From contig NZ_CP043639.1 of assembly GCF_014217605.1 (NCBI RefSeq), forward strand, positions 1,263,501 through 1,327,500: a stretch of 64,000 bases of DNA. The letters are read 5' to 3'. Position 1 is the first letter of the stretch. Each line of letters opens with the position of its first letter. The notes under the pieces were generated by a model. The model saw only the letters and a program-made list of their open reading frames with translations, had not been told where the DNA came from and ran no database searches. This stretch comes from Sphingomonas sp. NBWT7 (lineage in GTDB: Bacteria; Pseudomonadota; Alphaproteobacteria; Sphingomonadales; Sphingomonadaceae). Made by a program: the position numbers and the translations under genes. This document shows, one piece after another, positions 1-9,207 of the stretch.

Positions 1-870
1 GACACCGTGCGCAGCTATTGGAAGGGCGCCCCCGGCACGCGCGGCGATCTCGCCGCGCGCCTCGCCGGCTCGGGCGACCTCTTCGACCGCCGCGCGCGTC
101 GCCCGTGGGCCAGCGTCAATTTCCTCGTCGCGCACGACGGCTTCACCCTCGCCGACACGGTGATGTACGAGGACCGCCACAACGAGGCCAATGGCGAGGA
201 CAATCGCGACGGCCACGACAACAACCATTCGCGCAACTGGGGCGCCGAAGGCCCGACCGACGATCCCGCGATCAACGACGCGCGCGGCCGCGTGATGCGA
301 TCGATGATGACCACGCTGCTCGCGTCGCTCGGCACGCCGATGCTCGTCGCCGGCGACGAGTTCGGCCGCACGCAGGGCGGCAACAACAACGCCTATTGCC
401 AGGACAACGAGATCAGCTGGCTCGACTGGCGGGCCGCCGCCTCCCCCGAGGCCCAGCAGCAGATCGACTTCACCGCGCGCCTGACCGAGCTGCGCCGCCG
501 CTACCCCGTGCTGCGCGCGGCGACCTTCCTCTACGGTCAGAATTCTCCCGGCCACGGCGTCAACGACGTCGAATGGTGGGACGAGCGCGGGCAACGCCTA
601 AGCGACGAGGATTGGCAGAACCCCGAGGGCCGCGCGCTGATGATGCGCCGCGCGACGCGCACCGAGGACGGCGAGGTTGAGGCCGTTTCGCTGCTGCTGA
701 ACGCCAGCGAGGCCCCGATCACCTTCCGCCTCCCCGCCCCCGAAACCCACCGCCGCGTCCTGATCGACAGCGCCAAGCCCGATCAGGGCGAGGTCGAGAT
801 CGGCAACGAGTACGAAGTCGCCCCGCAAGGCGCCGTCCTGCTTACCTGGACGAATTCGTGGGAAGCGTGA
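1..870 (+). CDS. glgX: Glycogen debranching enzyme GlgX, 3' part only
   Basis: This is the C-terminal 289 codons of a GH13 alpha-1,6-glucosidase that removes limit-dextrin branches from glycogen in the cytoplasm. The 5' part lies outside the window. Visible family features are the catalytic-domain end with HDGFTLAD near the start, the GTPMLVAGDEFGRTQGGNNNAYCQ block and ISWLDW, followed by a beta-sandwich C-terminal domain. Its stop (TGA 868-870) overlaps the start of treZ, so the two are translationally coupled. With treZ, malQ and treY it forms one operon that feeds linear maltodextrins into trehalose. The family call is secure; the missing N-terminus cannot be judged. Confidence 0.95.
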   Translation, partial: DTVRSYWKGAPGTRGDLAARLAGSGDLFDRRARRPWASVNFLVAHDGFTLADTVMYEDRHNEANGEDNRDGHDNNHSRNWGAEGPTDDPAINDARGRVMRSMMTTLLASLGTPMLVAGDEFGRTQGGNNNAYCQDNEISWLDWRAAASPEAQQQIDFTARLTELRRRYPVLRAATFLYGQNSPGHGVNDVEWWDERGQRLSDEDWQNPEGRALMMRRATRTEDGEVEAVSLLLNASEAPITFRLPAPETHRRVLIDSAKPDQGEVEIGNEYEVAPQGAVLLTWTNSWEA

Positions 871-2660
871 ACAGCTGGGGTCCCGAACCGCTCGCCGACG
901 GCACCACCCGCTTCCGCCTCTGGGCGCCGGATGTGGAAGCGGTGACGATTGAGATTGGCACGACCGAGCAGGATGCCCCCTCCCCGTTCGTACTAAGCCT
1001 GTCGAAGCACGTGCCCTCACCCGAAACCGAGGATGTGGAAGCGCCCTTCGACAAGCTCGGGGCGAACGGAGGATCTGCTGCCCTCGCTTCCACCGAGAAC
1101 GGCTGGTGGCACATCACCCTGCCGGTCGGCGCGGGCACCCGCTACCGCTTCCGTATCGGCGACACCCCGGTTCCCGATCCCGCCTCACACCGCCAGTGGG
1201 GCGGCGTCCACGGCTGGAGCATCGTCCCCGACCACGCCTACCACTGGCGCACCGAAGACTGGCGCGGCCGCCCGTGGCACGAGATGGTCATCATGGAGCT
1301 CCACGCCGGCACGCTTGGCGGCTTCAGCGGCGTCACCGCGCGCCTGCCTGCCATCGCAGCGCTCGGCGTCACCGCGTTCGAACTCATGCCGATCAACGCC
1401 TTCGGTGGCGACCGCGGCTGGGGCTATGATGGCGTGCTCCCCTATGCCGTCCACGAGGCATACGGCTCCCCCGACGAGCTACGCGCGCTGATCGACGCCG
1501 CGCACGAACTCGGCCTCAGCGTCTTCCTCGACGTGGTGTACAATCACTTCGGCCCCGACGGTAACTACCTCGGCCTCTACGCCGACCGCTTCTTCCACCG
1601 CGACGTCGCAACCCCCTGGGGCGGCGCGGTCGCAGTCGACGAGCCCCCCATCGCCCGCTTCTTCATCGACAACGCCCTGATGTGGCTACGCGACTACCGC
1701 TTCGACGGCCTGCGCTTCGACGCCGTCCACGCAATCGACAACTCCGTGTTCCTCGACACGATGGCCTCCGAAATCCGCGACGCGCTTCCTGATCGACACA
1801 CCCATCTCGTCCTCGAAAACGAGGCGAACGACGCCGCCCGCCTCCGCCCCGATGCGTACGACGCACAATGGAACGACGACTTCCACAACGTTCTTCACGT
1901 CCTGCTCACCGGTGAGACCAACGCCTATTACGGCGACTTCGCCGACCGCCCTGCCGAGCGCCTCGCGCGCTGCCTCTCCGAAGGCTTCATCTACCAGGGC
2001 GACCCCTCGCCCAACCACGATGGCAAGCCCCGCGGCACCCCAAGCGCACACCTGCCGCCGACGCGCTTTGTCAGCTTCCTCCAGAACCACGACCAGATCG
2101 GCAACCGCGCACTTGGCGAGCGCCTCACCCGCCTCACCGATCCTGCCAAGCTTCGCGCCGCCACCGCGCTGCTTCTGCTGAGCCCGCAGATCCCACTGCT
2201 CTTCATGGGCGAGGAGGACGGCAGCGAGACGCCGTTCCTCTTCTTCACCGACTTCCACGACGATCTCGCCGACGCGGTTCGCGAAGGCCGTCGCCGCGAA
2301 TTCGCCAAGTTTCCCGCCTTCGCCGACGAAAAGGCGCGCGAGACGATCCCCGACCCGAACGACCTCGCGACGTTCGATCGTTCCCGCCCGCTGCCCGGCG
2401 CCGACGCGGAAAGCTGGCGCGCGCTCTATCGCGACTTACTCGCAATCCGCCGAGATAGGATCGTCCCACATCTTGGCGACGTGCGTGCGATCGGAGCGCA
2501 AGCGACCGGCGATGCATCGGTCGTCGCGCGCTGGCGCCTGGGTAACGGCGCTTGCCTGGGTATCGCGATCGACCTGTCCGACACGCCGACGCTGCACGCG
2601 ATTCAGGGCGAACCGATCTACACCGACGGCGCGCGCTTCGCCGCCTGGCTCGGATCGTGA
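858..2660 (+). CDS. treZ: Malto-oligosyltrehalose trehalohydrolase TreZ
   Basis: A 600-residue GH13 enzyme that releases trehalose from maltooligosyl-trehalose made by TreY. It has an N-terminal carbohydrate-binding-like domain, then the barrel with LDVVYNHFG, the nucleophile strand GLRFDAVHAID, the acid/base strand LVLENEAND and FLQNHDQIGN. The start could be GTG 858 or GTG 867; the second overlaps the glgX stop by the usual GTGA arrangement. Residues about 43-71 are an odd low-similarity insert encoded by a palindromic repeat (984-1069) that keeps the frame open. The stop codon 2658-2660 overlaps the malQ start. Function is secure by sequence family and by its neighbour treY. Confidence 0.95.
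   Translation: MGSVNSWGPEPLADGTTRFRLWAPDVEAVTIEIGTTEQDAPSPFVLSLSKHVPSPETEDVEAPFDKLGANGGSAALASTENGWWHITLPVGAGTRYRFRIGDTPVPDPASHRQWGGVHGWSIVPDHAYHWRTEDWRGRPWHEMVIMELHAGTLGGFSGVTARLPAIAALGVTAFELMPINAFGGDRGWGYDGVLPYAVHEAYGSPDELRALIDAAHELGLSVFLDVVYNHFGPDGNYLGLYADRFFHRDVATPWGGAVAVDEPPIARFFIDNALMWLRDYRFDGLRFDAVHAIDNSVFLDTMASEIRDALPDRHTHLVLENEANDAARLRPDAYDAQWNDDFHNVLHVLLTGETNAYYGDFADRPAERLARCLSEGFIYQGDPSPNHDGKPRGTPSAHLPPTRFVSFLQNHDQIGNRALGERLTRLTDPAKLRAATALLLLSPQIPLLFMGEEDGSETPFLFFTDFHDDLADAVREGRRREFAKFPAFADEKARETIPDPNDLATFDRSRPLPGADAESWRALYRDLLAIRRDRIVPHLGDVRAIGAQATGDASVVARWRLGNGACLGIAIDLSDTPTLHAIQGEPIYTDGARFAAWLGS
984..1069. repeat. Palindromic repeat element inserted in frame in treZ
   Basis: Arms at 984-1007 (CCGTTCGTACTAAGCCTGTC followed by GAAG) and 1046-1069 are inverted copies matching at 19 of 24 positions. 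They enclose about 38 bp. I recognise this arm type from sphingomonad genomes, where it is usually intergenic. Here it encodes the peptide PFVLSLSKH on entry and FDKLGANG on exit, without a stop. Both arms lie in the N-terminal domain of TreZ. I did not find a second copy in this window. Confidence 0.8.
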
Positions 2661-4528
2661 CCGCCCCCGCCGACGCTGCGCAGGCGGTCGGCCTGCAACG
2701 CGACTGGACCGATGCGAAGGGCCACGCCCATCGCGTCGACGATGAAGTCTTGGAAGCGATCGCCGCCTGTCTCGATCCGACCCCGCCCGACCAGCCCTTC
2801 CTATCCGCCGACGCGGGCGACGCCATCGCACTGCCAGCGTGGGCATCGGGCAAGGCGGTCCTGTGCCTCGAAGCGGGATCGACGCGCGAGCTGACGATCG
2901 AAAACGGATCGATGCCGCCGATCGTCGAGACCGGCTACCATCGCCTTGAGATCGCCGGCCGAACGGTGACCCTTGCGATCGCCCCCACCCACTGCCCGCA
3001 ACCGCCCGGTCACGGCTGGGGCGTGGCGATACAGATCCCCTCGCTTCGCGGCGCCGCGCAAACCGCGTTCGGCGATTTCGGCGCCCTCTGCGAGGCGGCA
3101 TCGGCCTTCGCGGACGTCGGCGCATCGGCGGTGGCGATCAGCCCGACGCACGCGATCCTCACGCACGGCAGCGGTGCGTACAGCCCCTATTCGCCCTCCT
3201 CGCGCCTGTTCCACAACACGCTGTTCGCCAACGCGGCACGCCTCGGTGCCGCTCTGCGCGTCGATCACGTCGATCCGCTGATCGACTGGCACCGCGCCAT
3301 TCCCGATCGACTGGCCGATCTGCGCCGCGCGTTCGACATGCGGTCCGACGCCGTTCGCACGGCGGTCGAAACCTATCGCGCGCCGCGCGCGACGCCACTC
3401 GATCGACACGCGCTATTCGAGGCGCTGCATGCACATTTCGGCGGCGGCTGGCGCGACTGGCCGATAGCCTATCACGATCCTGCCGGCCCGGCGGTCTCCG
3501 ACTTCGCCGCCAGCCACCGCGACGCAATCGACTTTCACGTTTTCCTGCAGTGGCTCGCCGACGACAGCCTCGCCGGGGCGCAGCGGCGCGCGCGATCAGG
3601 CATGCCGATCGGTCTCGTCGCCGATCTCGCCGTCGGCATGATCACCGACGGCGGCCACGCCTGGTCTCGCCGCGACGAATTGCTGTCGGGGCTGACGATC
3701 GGCGCGCCGCCCGATCCACTCGGGCCGCAGGGGCAGAATTGGGGCATCACCGCGCTCGATCCCTTCGCGCTCGGGCGCACGGGTTTCGCCCCCTTCATCG
3801 AGACGATCCGCGCTACGCTCGCGCACGCCGGCGGGATCCGTATCGATCACGCGCTCGGGCTCGATCGCCTATGGGTCATTCCCGAAGGCGCGACGGCGGC
3901 GCAAGGCGCCTATCTCACCATGCCCGGGGCGCATCTGAAGCGCATCGTCGCGATCGAGGCGCAGCGCGCGAATGCAATCGTCATCGCCGAGGATCTCGGT
4001 ACGGTTCCGCCCGGCTTTCGCACGGATCTCGCCCGGCGCGGGATGCTCGGCATGCGCGTCCTGCCGTTCGAGCGGGACGAGGAGGGCCATTTCGTCCCGC
4101 CGCGCCGATGGGACGCCGATGCCGTCGCAATGACCGGGACGCACGATACGCCGACGCTCGCCGGCTGGTGGAGTGGCCGCGACATCGAATGGCGCCGCAC
4201 GCTCGGACACGACGTACCCGCGGACGCCGAAGCGGCGCGGCAGGCCGAACGCATCGATCTTTGCGCCAGGCTCGACCTGCCCGTTCAGGGCGCCGACGAC
4301 GCCGCGCCGATCGACGCGATCCTAAGCAGTGTGGCACAGGCGCCCGCACCGCTCGCGATCGTCCCACTCGAGGACCTGCTCGGCCTCGTCGAACAGCCCA
4401 ACATTCCCGGCACGGTCACCGAACACCCCAATTGGCGCCGCCGCATGCCGGCGCCAACCGCCACGCTGCTCGACGATCCATCCGTCGCCGCACGCGTCGC
4501 GCGGCTCACCAGCGAGAGACCCGGATGA
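2657..4528 (+). CDS. malQ: 4-alpha-glucanotransferase MalQ (amylomaltase)
   Basis: A GH77 disproportionating enzyme of 623 residues that transfers maltodextrin segments between alpha-1,4-glucans in the cytoplasm. Recognisable stretches are SPYSPSSR, GLVADLAVGM, GAPPDPLGPQGQNWG, IRIDHALGLDRLW (nucleophile region), IVIAEDLGTVPPGF (acid/base region), TGTHDTPTLAGWW and NIPGTVTEHPNWRRR near the end. I chose GTG 2657, whose TG is shared with the treZ stop, in preference to an ATG at 2552 buried inside treZ. The 3' end overlaps treY by ATGA. Sitting between treZ and treY, it probably rebuilds longer chains from the short oligosaccharides they leave. Confidence 0.95.
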   Translation: MTAPADAAQAVGLQRDWTDAKGHAHRVDDEVLEAIAACLDPTPPDQPFLSADAGDAIALPAWASGKAVLCLEAGSTRELTIENGSMPPIVETGYHRLEIAGRTVTLAIAPTHCPQPPGHGWGVAIQIPSLRGAAQTAFGDFGALCEAASAFADVGASAVAISPTHAILTHGSGAYSPYSPSSRLFHNTLFANAARLGAALRVDHVDPLIDWHRAIPDRLADLRRAFDMRSDAVRTAVETYRAPRATPLDRHALFEALHAHFGGGWRDWPIAYHDPAGPAVSDFAASHRDAIDFHVFLQWLADDSLAGAQRRARSGMPIGLVADLAVGMITDGGHAWSRRDELLSGLTIGAPPDPLGPQGQNWGITALDPFALGRTGFAPFIETIRATLAHAGGIRIDHALGLDRLWVIPEGATAAQGAYLTMPGAHLKRIVAIEAQRANAIVIAEDLGTVPPGFRTDLARRGMLGMRVLPFERDEEGHFVPPRRWDADAVAMTGTHDTPTLAGWWSGRDIEWRRTLGHDVPADAEAARQAERIDLCARLDLPVQGADDAAPIDAILSSVAQAPAPLAIVPLEDLLGLVEQPNIPGTVTEHPNWRRRMPAPTATLLDDPSVAARVARLTSERPG

Positions 4529-6855
4529 TCCCGCGCGCCACCTACCGCCTGCAATTTCACGCCGGCTTCACCTTCGCGGATGCCGAGGCTATCGTGCCCT
4601 ATCTCGATCGGCTCGGGATCAGCCACATCTACGCCTCGCCCGTCACCACGGCAGCGCCGGGCTCGACGCACGGGTACGACGTCGTCGATCCGACGACGAT
4701 CAACCCGGAACTCGGCGGCGAAGACGGCTTCCGCCGCTTGGTCGCCGCGCTGCGCGCCCGCGGCATGGGAATCGTCATCGATATCGTGCCCAATCACATG
4801 GGGGTGGCCGGCGATACCAACGCCTGGTGGCGCGACGTCCTGCGGCGCGGCAAGGCGAGCGACTTCGCCGACGTGTTCGACATCGACTGGTCGCGCCCGA
4901 TCATGCTGCCGATACTCGGCACGTCGTTGGACGAGGCGCTCGAGCAAGGCGCGATCGGCGTGGCGCAGCACGCCGGGCGCTGGTCGATTACCGCCTACGA
5001 CGAACACCGGTTCCCGATCCGTGACGAGGATCAGGACGGCGCGGCGCAGCTACCGATCGCGACGCTACTCGCACGGCAGCATTATCGCCTAGCCTGGTGG
5101 CGCGCAGCGAACGACGAACTCAACTGGCGCCGCTTCTTCGCGATCAACGAATTGGCCGGCGTGCGCGTCGAGGATCCAGCCGTGTTCGCGCGCACGCACG
5201 CGCTATACTTCCGGCTGCACGACGAGGGGCTGATCGACGGCGTGCGCATCGACCACGTCGACGGGCTGACCGACCCGGCGGGCTATTGCCGCTTGCTCCG
5301 CGAGCGCCTCGGCCCCGAAGCGTGGATCATCGTTGAGAAAATCCTCGCGCCCGAAGAGCAGCTCGCGCGCGACTGGGGCATCGACGGGACGAGCGGCTAC
5401 GACTTCATGGAACAGGTCACCGCGCTGATCCACGATCCTGCCGGCGCCGCGCCGCTCGGCGATCTGTGGCGGGACGTCAGCGGCCGTCCGGACGAGCTCG
5501 CCCCCCAGGAGCTGCTGGCGCGGCAGCAACTGCTCGCCTGGCAGTTCAGCGGCCAGCTGGAAGGCTGCACCGACGCGTTCGCAAGCCTCGCGCATAGCGC
5601 CGCCGCCACCGACGGCCTCACGCGGCAGATGCTTCGCCGCGCGATCGAACGCTTGCTGTGGGTGTTTCCGGTCTATCGCACCTACGGTACCGGCGACGCC
5701 GCACCGGCGGGCGATGCCTCGATCCGCGCCACCGTGCGTCGCCGCGTCGCACCGCACATTCCGCCGGGCGAAGCGATGGTCGTAGATCACATCCTCGAAT
5801 GGCTCGCCAGCACCGGTCCCGGCGATCGTGGCCTCGCGGCCGAGGCGGTCCGCCGCTTTCAGCAACTCTCCGCACCGATTGCCGCCAAGGCGCTCGAGGA
5901 TACGGCATTCTATCGCTACGGCCGCTTGCTGTCGCGCAACGATGTCGGGTTCGACGCCGTGCGCATGAGCCTGCCCGTCGCCGAGTTCCACGCGATCATG
6001 GCGGATCGCGCGGCGCACTGGCTCAAAGCGATGCTGACCACCGCCACGCACGATCACAAGCGCGGCGAGGATAGTCGCGCCCGGCTCGCCGCGCTGAGTG
6101 CGAAGCCCGAACAGTGGCGTGCCGCCGTCGAGCAGTGGGAAAGGATCGCCGCGCCGTTCCCCGACGGCGTCGATCGCGGTGATCGCTACATGCTGTTCCA
6201 GGCGCTGCTCGGCGCCTGGCCGGCTGGCGAGCCCGACGCTAGCTTCGCCGATCGGATCGCCGCGTGGCAGACCAAGGCGCTGCGCGAAGCCAAGCTGCGC
6301 TCGTCGTGGGAAGCGCCCGATACCGAATACGAGGATCGCTGCAACAATCTCTGCGCGACGCTTATCGCTACGCCCGCGTTCGTTGCGGCAGTGGAAGCCT
6401 TCCTCAAGGAAATCGACTCGATCGCGCGCCGCAACATGCTGGTGACTACAGCGCTGCGGTGCGTCGTGCCGGGCGTTCCCGATCTCTATCAGGGGACCGA
6501 ACTCGGCGACTTCAGCCTGGTCGATCCCGACAATCGGGCACCGGTCGATTATCAGCGCTGCGCCGCGGCGATCGCTGCGCCGCCCGAGAAGATGCGGCTG
6601 ATCCTCGCGCTGCTCGATCTGCGCCGGGCTTATCAGCCGCTGTTCGCGCACGGCACGTACGAGCCCGCAACGATCAACGACGACAGCCGGATCGTGGCGT
6701 TCGAACGCCACCACGATGGAACAACACTGCGCTTCGCCGCGAAACTCGGCGACCATTCACCGAGCACCCGGATCGCCTTTCCGTCCACCCGCGAAGAGAA
6801 AGCGGCGACGCTCTTCACGGATGGCCCGGTCTGGTTCGAGGTTGTTTCCGCCTAA
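4525..6855 (+). CDS. treY: Malto-oligosyltrehalose synthase TreY
   Basis: A 776-residue GH13 enzyme that turns the reducing-end alpha-1,4 bond of maltodextrins into the alpha,alpha-1,1 bond of a trehalose terminus; TreZ then cuts trehalose off. It begins PRATYRLQFHAGFTFADAEA, typical of TreY, and shows DIVPNHMG, VDGVRIDHVDGLTDP (nucleophile strand), IIVEKILAPEE (acid/base strand), TTATHDHKRGEDSRAR and GVPDLYQGTELGDFSLVDPD. ATG 4525 overlaps the malQ stop (ATGA). The stop TAA 6853-6855 overlaps by 4 bp the stop of the convergent minus-strand gene, so no spacer terminator exists between them. Confidence 0.96.
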   Translation: MIPRATYRLQFHAGFTFADAEAIVPYLDRLGISHIYASPVTTAAPGSTHGYDVVDPTTINPELGGEDGFRRLVAALRARGMGIVIDIVPNHMGVAGDTNAWWRDVLRRGKASDFADVFDIDWSRPIMLPILGTSLDEALEQGAIGVAQHAGRWSITAYDEHRFPIRDEDQDGAAQLPIATLLARQHYRLAWWRAANDELNWRRFFAINELAGVRVEDPAVFARTHALYFRLHDEGLIDGVRIDHVDGLTDPAGYCRLLRERLGPEAWIIVEKILAPEEQLARDWGIDGTSGYDFMEQVTALIHDPAGAAPLGDLWRDVSGRPDELAPQELLARQQLLAWQFSGQLEGCTDAFASLAHSAAATDGLTRQMLRRAIERLLWVFPVYRTYGTGDAAPAGDASIRATVRRRVAPHIPPGEAMVVDHILEWLASTGPGDRGLAAEAVRRFQQLSAPIAAKALEDTAFYRYGRLLSRNDVGFDAVRMSLPVAEFHAIMADRAAHWLKAMLTTATHDHKRGEDSRARLAALSAKPEQWRAAVEQWERIAAPFPDGVDRGDRYMLFQALLGAWPAGEPDASFADRIAAWQTKALREAKLRSSWEAPDTEYEDRCNNLCATLIATPAFVAAVEAFLKEIDSIARRNMLVTTALRCVVPGVPDLYQGTELGDFSLVDPDNRAPVDYQRCAAAIAAPPEKMRLILALLDLRRAYQPLFAHGTYEPATINDDSRIVAFERHHDGTTLRFAAKLGDHSPSTRIAFPSTREEKAATLFTDGPVWFEVVSA

Positions 6856-7679
6856 AGGAGCCAGTCGAACGCCTGCCGCACCCTTGCCGCGCCGCGCCCG
6901 CGAAAGATGTCGCCGTGCGCGAAGACGACGGTTTCCGGCTCGGTCGCGATTGCGGCGCTGATTGCCGCCACGGCCTCCCCGCGATTGAGCAGCAGGGCCG
7001 CGCGGGCGTGAAGCGCGCAGGTGCCGCGCGTCGCCAGCGTCGCGCGCATCACCGCCGCCGCCGCGGGGCGTAGCTTGCCGGGATCGAGGTTCTCGATCAG
7101 GTCGGTCAGCACCAGCGTCCGGCTGGCGGCGTGGAAGAACCACGCTTCCTCGAAGCCCGCGCCGCCGCGCACCAGCCCCTGGCGTATCTCGTCCGCCCAA
7201 TCCGCGGGCGCCGCCTCGCCGAGCTCGGCGTCGATCCGTAGGCCGGCGTCGCGCACCGCGCGCCGGTCTCGCAAGCCCGGCACAGCCCAGCACGTCGCCG
7301 ACGGATAGGCGCGCTGCCATTCCTCGAGATACGCCCAGTGCGCGATCGTCGGCGCAACGATATGACGCACCGTCCCGATCGCATCGAGTGCGGCGCCGAG
7401 TGCCGCGGTATGCCGTGTCGGCGAATGGAGGATCAGGCTGCCGTCGCGCAGCCGCATCACCGTCATGCGCACAGGCAATTTGAACCCCAGCGCGCTGATC
7501 GGCCCGCTGTCGACGATCCATATATCGTCGCCGAGCGACTTGGGCGTGTCGAGCGGCGGGTAGACGATCGCCGCGTCGTCACGCGCCGCGCCGCGCGTTA
7601 AAAACAGCGCGCCGCCGATCAATCCCAGCGCCGCGCCCGCACCCAGCAGCGTTGCTCGCTCGTTCGCCCGTTCCTTCAT
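6852..7679 (-). CDS. DUF4336 domain protein, membrane-anchored
   Basis: A 275-residue protein of the DUF4336 family, whose members resemble metallo-beta-lactamase folds but lack a defined reaction. The N-terminus has a charged start followed by a hydrophobic segment (about residues 10-28), fitting a membrane anchor or uncleaved signal. The body includes IWIVDSGPISALGFKLPVRMTV, HSPTRH, HIVAPTIAHW and VVFAHGD. I placed the start at ATG 7679, preceded by an AGAAGGGA ribosome-binding site, because the frame upstream is low-complexity and overlaps the neighbouring small gene. It converges on treY with a 4-bp overlap. Substrate unknown. Confidence 0.8.
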   Translation of the reverse strand: MKERANERATLLGAGAALGLIGGALFLTRGAARDDAAIVYPPLDTPKSLGDDIWIVDSGPISALGFKLPVRMTVMRLRDGSLILHSPTRHTAALGAALDAIGTVRHIVAPTIAHWAYLEEWQRAYPSATCWAVPGLRDRRAVRDAGLRIDAELGEAAPADWADEIRQGLVRGGAGFEEAWFFHAASRTLVLTDLIENLDPGKLRPAAAAVMRATLATRGTCALHARAALLLNRGEAVAAISAAIATEPETVVFAHGDIFRGRGAARVRQAFDWLL

Positions 7680-7704
7680 CAGACGCGTTCCCTTCTGTCC
7701 GGCG

Positions 7705-7944
7705 TTATTCGGAAGAGCCCGCATTGGGCTGCTCGCCCGTCTTCTCCTCACCCAGGCGGCCGCTGCCATGATAGGCGCGCTCGGACTGGCCGCCGTCGAA
7801 CCCGCCCGGCTTCTTGCCGCTGTGTGGGTTGGGATAGGCGCCGCCCTGGCTTTCGCCCTCGGCCTTCGGCTTGCGCGACTCCTGCGGATCGGCCGCGTCG
7901 CTCGTTCCCGCACCATCGGCCTGCATCGGCTGCTTATCGGTCAT
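7705..7944 (-). CDS. Small hydrophilic protein, unknown
   Basis: A 79-residue protein rich in Gly, Ser, Glu, Lys and Gln, with no hydrophobic segment and a strongly disordered look. It starts at ATG 7944 behind a GAGAGAG purine stretch and ends 25 bp before the DUF4336 gene on the same strand, so the two may be co-transcribed. The sequence contains AYPNPHSGKK and GSGRLGEE. The composition resembles the small stress-type hydrophilic proteins common in sphingomonads, but I do not recognise a family and assign no function. Confidence 0.6.
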   Translation of the reverse strand: MTDKQPMQADGAGTSDAADPQESRKPKAEGESQGGAYPNPHSGKKPGGFDGGQSERAYHGSGRLGEEKTGEQPNAGSSE

Positions 7945-8126
7945 CGTCTCTCTCCATGCATGCGCTAGCTCAACGCCCCGCCGCCGCGTTCGTGCCGTAC
8001 CGTCGCCGCCGCATCGACGGTCGGCGAAGCGCTAATCGAAACTCTTCGGTTCGATCCGCGGCCTTGCGGCGTGCCGCGCGAGCACCGAGCTTCCCTGCAA
8101 CTGATCATCGCATGGGAATGTGCGTC

Positions 8127-9161
8127 ATGAAGAAGATCGGCTTTCTGTCGTTCGGCCATTGGTCGTCCTCCCCGCATTCGGCGACGCGCTCTGCGGCGGA
8201 CGTGCTGCTGCAATCGATCGACCTCGCGGTCGCCGCGGAGGAACTTGGCGTCGACGGCGCCTATTTTCGCGTGCACCATTTCGCGCAGCAGCTCGCGTCG
8301 CCCTTTCCGCTGCTCGCCGCGGTCGGCTCGCGGACGAAGCGGATCGAGATCGGCACCGGCGTCATCGACATGCGATACGAGAATCCGTTCTACATGGCGG
8401 AGGATGCGGGCGCCGCGGACCTGATCGGCGGCGGACGGCTGCAGCTGGGGCTAAGCCGCGGCTCGCCCGAGCAGGTCATCGATGGCTGGCGCCATTTCGG
8501 CTACGCACCGGCGGAGGGTGAGAGCGATGCCGACATGGGCCGACGCCATGCCGAGGTGTTTCTGGAACTCCTGGATGGCAAAGGCTTCGCGCGCGCCAAT
8601 CCGCGGCCTATGTTCCCCAATCCGCCGGGGCTCCTGCGGCTCGAGCCGCATTCGCCGGGCTTGCGCGAGCGGATCTGGTGGGGCTCCGCCTCGAACGCGA
8701 CCGCCGTGTGGGCGGCGCAGATGGGTATGAACCTGCAGAGTTCGACGCTGAAGGCCGACGAGACGGGCGAGCCGTTCCACGTCCAGCAGGCGCGGCAGAT
8801 CCGCGCCTATCGCAAAGCCTGGAAGGACGCCGGGCACACCCGAACGCCGCGCGTGTCGGTATCGCGGTCGATCTTCGCACTGGTCGACGATCGCGACCGG
8901 GCCTATTTCGGGCGCGGCGCGGACAGCGACCAGATCGGCGTGATCGACAATATGCGCGCCGTCTTCGGCCGCAGCTACGCCAACGGGCCCGATCGCCTGG
9001 TCGAGCAGCTGCGCGGCGACGAGGCAATCGCCGAGGCCGACACGCTACTCGTCACCGTTCCCAACCAGCTTGGGGTGGCGTACAACACGCACGTGCTCGA
9101 GGCGCTCATGACGCATGTCGCCCCAGCACTGGGCTGGACGGACACGCGCCTCGCCGCCTGA
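8127..9161 (+). CDS. LLM-class flavin-dependent monooxygenase
   Basis: A 344-residue luciferase-like (bacterial luciferase / F420-like fold) flavin oxidoreductase. Supporting blocks are the start KKIGFLSFGHW, AAEELGVDGAYFRVHHFAQQ, IGTGVIDMRYENPFYMAEDA, LQLGLSRGSPEQV and WWGSASNATAVWAA. Such enzymes use reduced FMN to monooxygenate small organic compounds; the actual substrate cannot be read from sequence. Of three closely spaced ATGs (8112, 8118, 8127) I prefer 8127, which has GGGAA about 8 bp upstream. It stands alone between a minus-strand gene pair and the convergent SWIB gene. Confidence 0.85.
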   Translation: MKKIGFLSFGHWSSSPHSATRSAADVLLQSIDLAVAAEELGVDGAYFRVHHFAQQLASPFPLLAAVGSRTKRIEIGTGVIDMRYENPFYMAEDAGAADLIGGGRLQLGLSRGSPEQVIDGWRHFGYAPAEGESDADMGRRHAEVFLELLDGKGFARANPRPMFPNPPGLLRLEPHSPGLRERIWWGSASNATAVWAAQMGMNLQSSTLKADETGEPFHVQQARQIRAYRKAWKDAGHTRTPRVSVSRSIFALVDDRDRAYFGRGADSDQIGVIDNMRAVFGRSYANGPDRLVEQLRGDEAIAEADTLLVTVPNQLGVAYNTHVLEALMTHVAPALGWTDTRLAA

Positions 9162-9207
9162 TCGGAGATGCTCGCCGCCGGGCGCCCTATGCGCGCCCGG
9201 CGATCGA

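Noticed and set aside
2552..2656. Longer malQ from ATG 2552
   Set aside because: It would overlap treZ coding by about 100 bp and adds Arg-rich out-of-frame-like sequence; GTG 2657 is coupled to the treZ stop.
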